A stretch of DNA of 52,193 nucleotides. It comes from DATDAW01 sp036524675 (GTDB taxonomy: Bacteria; Verrucomicrobiota; Verrucomicrobiia; Chthoniobacterales; DASVRZ01). The notes under the pieces are model-generated. The model was given only the letters and a program-made list of their open reading frames with translations, ran no database searches and was not told the DNA's origin. The DNA lies in contig DATDBU010000170.1 in NCBI GenBank assembly GCA_036524675.1, positions 1 through 52,193 on the forward strand, read 5' to 3'. The first letter of the stretch is position 1, and each line of letters starts with the position of its first letter. Shown here piece by piece: positions 49,959 to 52,193 of the stretch. Made by a program: the position numbers and the translations under genes.

Positions 49959-50909
49959 CTACGCGGGGATTGTCGTCCGCAACAGCGTCGTATCCGACTG
50001 CGTCGGCCACAGAGTCGCGTCCGAGACGGTCGCAGGCACCAGGAAGAAATCGCCGGGCTGGAAGACAGTTCCCATATTGGATACGGCTCCCGTCAACACC
50101 GTGAAAATCGCGAATTTGCCGTCCGTAAACGCCGGACGCGGAGAGTCCAAAGTCCATTTCTCGACCGTGAAATACTCGCAGCTGGTCAACTCTTCACCAT
50201 TCGGGACGGCCAGTTTCGGATTTGTATCGGCGAAATCGATGGATTTCAGCGACTCATCGATGTGCAACTCACGCGGTTTCCCATCGAGACCGGCCCGGTT
50301 CCAGTCAAAAACGCGGTACGTCGTGTCGCTGTTCTGCTGAACTTCGACAATCACGTTCCCTGCGCCAATCGCATGGACCCTTCCGCTGTAGATGAAAATA
50401 GCGTCGCCGGCTTTGACCGGGATCCGCTGAACAGCTTCCTCCACCGTGCCGCGGTGGAGACGTCCCTCGAATTCTTCGCGTGTGACGCCTTCCTTCAGTC
50501 CCACCCACAGCGCCTCGTCGAGTTGGGTATCGACGATGTACCACATTTCCGTTTTCGGCTCACCACCGAGTTCACCGGCAATTTCCGCGGGAGGATGGAC
50601 CTGGATGGAGAGACGTTCCTGGGCGTCGAGGAGCTTGAACAACAGCGGAAAACGGGGCGACGGATGCGCGGCGTAAGCTTCGCCGAAAACCGGGACACGT
50701 TGCTGCGTCCACAGTTCGTGAAGTGTCGTCCCTTTGAGGTTTCCGGAGTGGACCACGCTCTGGGCCTCCTCCCGATCGACTACTTCCCAGGATTCCCCGA
50801 TTCGGGTGCCGGGAAGGAGATGTTTTCCAAAAAGAGTCTGAAGACGGCTGCCGCCCCAGACCTTTTCCATCAGGAGCGGTTCGAAGTAGATCGGTTCAGG
50901 AAAAGTCAT
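49959..50909 (-). CDS. manA: Mannose-6-phosphate isomerase (class I)
   Basis: A 316-residue zinc enzyme that interconverts mannose 6-phosphate and fructose 6-phosphate. Zinc and active-site motifs: LSIQVHPP (about 95-102), TEMWYIVD (about 115-122) and YSGRVHAIGAGNVIVEVQQN (about 171-190), followed by DTTYRVFDWNR. The ATG at 50909 is the first that fits the family start (MTFPEPIYFEPLLMEKVWGG). No other mannose genes nearby; GH36 lies 1.2 kb away on the other strand. Confidence 0.95.
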   Translation of the reverse strand: MTFPEPIYFEPLLMEKVWGGSRLQTLFGKHLLPGTRIGESWEVVDREEAQSVVHSGNLKGTTLHELWTQQRVPVFGEAYAAHPSPRFPLLFKLLDAQERLSIQVHPPAEIAGELGGEPKTEMWYIVDTQLDEALWVGLKEGVTREEFEGRLHRGTVEEAVQRIPVKAGDAIFIYSGRVHAIGAGNVIVEVQQNSDTTYRVFDWNRAGLDGKPRELHIDESLKSIDFADTNPKLAVPNGEELTSCEYFTVEKWTLDSPRPAFTDGKFAIFTVLTGAVSNMGTVFQPGDFFLVPATVSDATLWPTQSDTTLLRTTIPA

Positions 50910-51172
50910 GTGCGGGGCCATCCTAGAGGCCGTGTCATCAACAAGGCAAGGCTGTCTTTTACAACCGCTTAACGGCCACCGGAAGGTTTCGGAGCAACTT
51001 GCAAGATGTGCCTGGCCCGGCAGGTTGAACTCATTGATGGCCTACCCCCTTTTTTCGCAGGCCACAGCACTTTCGTTCTCAGACCGGCTTATTCCAGTCC
51101 GGAGTCAGCCGGCATTTTTTGTGAACAGCGACGCCGCCATCGCAACGCAAAGCGCGCAGACGCGCAAAATTC

Positions 51173-51757
51173 TTACGCAGAACCCGATGGCCGATGGCGT
51201 CGGGTGCAACAGAGCAGCAGCGCACCTCCTAGAACCAAGACACACGAAGCCGGTTCGGGGATGAGGAATCCACGGATTTCACCTGCTGGAAAAGCGTCGG
51301 TATGGATATTGAGATAGGCCTTTCCTTCGTTGGCAGCATTCACTAATGCGGCAAACGCTGTGGCAGGCGTTCCTCCATTGTCCGTGATAAACGTGGGGTT
51401 GTAACTCGAGGCAAGTGTCATGTCGAACGTCTGGTCATACGACCCAAAAGTGACGCCGGCTGGAAAACCACTGAACGTTGGGACCTGAGTAGCCACGCCG
51501 GCTGTGCCAGTAAAAGGAAGGGCAGTCGCGGCGTGGATGTGCGCAACGGTCACTGGACTGAGAAGCCCGGCGAAATTCACATCGACGCGCATGGTTGCAA
51601 GGTCAACGTCAATGGTGATCAATGCCACTGCAGTTCCCAGAGAAGCATTTGGAGGAGCCTCTTTCGGGCCATCGAGCTGCACGGGGTAGACAACCGGAGC
51701 TGCCTGCGCCATGACGGCTGTAAGGAAAAACGCTGCGAGTAATGAGCGGATTTTCAT
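51173..51757 (-). CDS. CHRD-domain protein with PEP-CTERM anchor
   Basis: A 194-residue exported protein. Signal peptide MKIRSLLAAFFLTAVMAQAA; CHRD domain about 25-160, with VTVAHIHAA, TSSL-like FGSYDQTFDMT and EGKAYLNIHTDAFPAGEIRG. It ends with a PEP-CTERM signal: IPEPASCVLVLGGALLLCC followed by basic TRRHRPSGSA, the target of an exosortase. CHRD domains are otherwise found in secreted or surface proteins of unclear role. No exosortase gene is in the window. Free-standing, divergent from the GH36 gene. Confidence 0.92.
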   Translation of the reverse strand: MKIRSLLAAFFLTAVMAQAAPVVYPVQLDGPKEAPPNASLGTAVALITIDVDLATMRVDVNFAGLLSPVTVAHIHAATALPFTGTAGVATQVPTFSGFPAGVTFGSYDQTFDMTLASSYNPTFITDNGGTPATAFAALVNAANEGKAYLNIHTDAFPAGEIRGFLIPEPASCVLVLGGALLLCCTRRHRPSGSA

Positions 51758-52083
51758 GTTCGTAGGGGGTCGTCGTGGAATGTCGGGCCTTGTGTGGATC
51801 GCAGAAAATCACGAAATCACGTCAGGAACCGGGAACGATTGGGGGAGCATCTGTTCCTATCGTTTTCACGCAGAGAGTAAAGCCAAAAAACGGCTTCCCT
51901 GAGAGTTTCATTTCCTTGCCGGGGTTTCTCGCCGAATCCGCGCCGCTCCCAGAGGGAGACATCAGCTTTCGCTTCAAGGATGTCGCAGGTGAGTTGCAGA
52001 TTTGCGAGGCCCCCTGAATGCGCCGCAGCAGCGCACTTTGCGATTGCACAGTGAGCGACAACAAGCTTCAACAACTCCTCGTT
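51758..52083. promoter_or_regulatory. Divergent spacer between PEP-CTERM and GH36 genes
   Basis: 326 bp without a convincing gene. It has the small palindrome CTCCC-AGA-GGGAG near 51949-51961 and a weak AAGCC/GGCTT hairpin near 51879-51896. An in-frame ATG at 52018 could extend the GH36 gene, but family homology begins at 52084. No clear promoter seen. Minus-strand open frames here look like chance. Confidence 0.4.
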
Positions 52084-52193
52084 ATGCCCATCGAATACCT
52101 TCCCGAGAGCAGCACCTTCTTCGTCCACACCGAAGCCGCGACCTATGCGATGAAAGTCTTGCCGCAAGGCTACCTGGTGCATCTGTATTGGGG
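52084..52193 (+). CDS. Alpha-galactosidase (GH36), N-terminus only
   Basis: The visible 36 residues, MPIEYLPESSTFFVHTEAAT followed by YAMKVLPQGYLVHLYWG, match the N-terminal beta-domain of GH36 alpha-galactosidases, which open with a short FHLxT...YxMxVxxxGxLxHLYxG pattern. The gene runs off the window. The enzyme removes terminal alpha-galactose from oligosaccharides. Identification rests on a short stretch only. Confidence 0.7.
   Translation, partial: MPIEYLPESSTFFVHTEAATYAMKVLPQGYLVHLYW

Noticed and set aside
51817..52182. Minus-strand 121-codon frame at the right end
   Set aside because: Antisense to the GH36 start and to a non-coding spacer; no family resemblance.
1..52193. tRNA genes or an integrated prophage or island
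   Set aside because: I found no cloverleaf-like or T-loop GTTCRAxxC pattern, no integrase and no abrupt change in base composition.

Overview
The window is a dense chromosomal segment of about 52 kb from a Gram-negative, GC-rich bacterium. It has TonB, PEP-CTERM, lipoprotein and periplasmic binding-protein genes, but no tRNA or rRNA genes, phage genes or transposase. My best guess at lineage is Verrucomicrobiota (Chthoniobacterales/Spartobacteria-like). The reasons are the gene mix, the weak or absent Shine-Dalgarno sequences, and intergenic spacers made of short tandem repeats. This placement is inference, because no marker phylogeny was possible.

Layout. 1-2.8 kb (minus): purU (cut by the window edge), a GT9 glycosyltransferase, a small lipoprotein and a coiled-coil membrane protein. 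2.9-5.9 kb (plus): SRP RNA, an OPT peptide transporter and an AhpD-like protein. 6.1-10 kb: asd, a phosphopantetheinyl transferase and a purine-catabolism pair (8-oxoguanine deaminase-like plus a xanthine-dehydrogenase FAD subunit). 10.2-11.9 kb: DUF4112 and TerB-like proteins. 11.9-22.7 kb (minus): a long peptide-utilisation operon running exported M3 oligopeptidase, two tandem OppA proteins, OppB, OppC, OppD, OppF, then a methyltransferase. 23-23.6 kb (plus): two small Thr-rich exported proteins. 23.7-28.1 kb (minus): a TPR protein and a sugar ABC importer without its ATPase. 28.3-34.4 kb: LOG-family protein, DAHP synthase, an NAD-epimerase-like protein, glutamate dehydrogenase, Sua5/TsaC and PurE. 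34.6-36.4 kb (plus): cold-shock protein, shikimate kinase and QueG. 36.4-38.9 kb (plus): a winged-helix regulator with three membrane proteins, preceded by three copies of the 15-bp palindrome CTTTG-N5-CAAAG. 38.9-42.7 kb: tgt, a TonB receptor with a His-rich loop and an SUI1/YciH factor. 42.8-48.7 kb (minus): DUF2760, Hsp70, Hsp70-DUF3731, with a RelE/ParE-type toxin-antitoxin pair inserted between the two Hsp70 genes and a MITE-like element at the end. 48.8-52.2 kb: a DMT exporter, manA, a CHRD/PEP-CTERM protein and the start of a GH36 alpha-galactosidase.

How the genes work together. Peptides are taken up by OPT and Opp, and the M3 enzyme probably trims them outside the cytoplasm. Glutamate dehydrogenase fits with amino-acid use. 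Sugars enter by the ABC importer and are handled by manA and GH36. queG and tgt are two steps of queuosine tRNA modification. aroF and aroK are shikimate-pathway genes.

Most unusual signals. (1) Many spacers consist of two arms of 7-bp tandem repeats in inverted orientation around a unique core, placed between one gene's stop and the next gene's start. The repeat unit differs at each locus, and the repeats also occur inside two coding regions. (2) The winged-helix/three-membrane-protein cassette has a matching operator at both of its transcription units. (3) A 143-bp element has perfect 13-bp terminal inverted repeats and a CTAC duplication that forms part of an hsp70 stop codon. (4) The Hsp70/DUF2760 operon has collected three kinds of inserted sequence.
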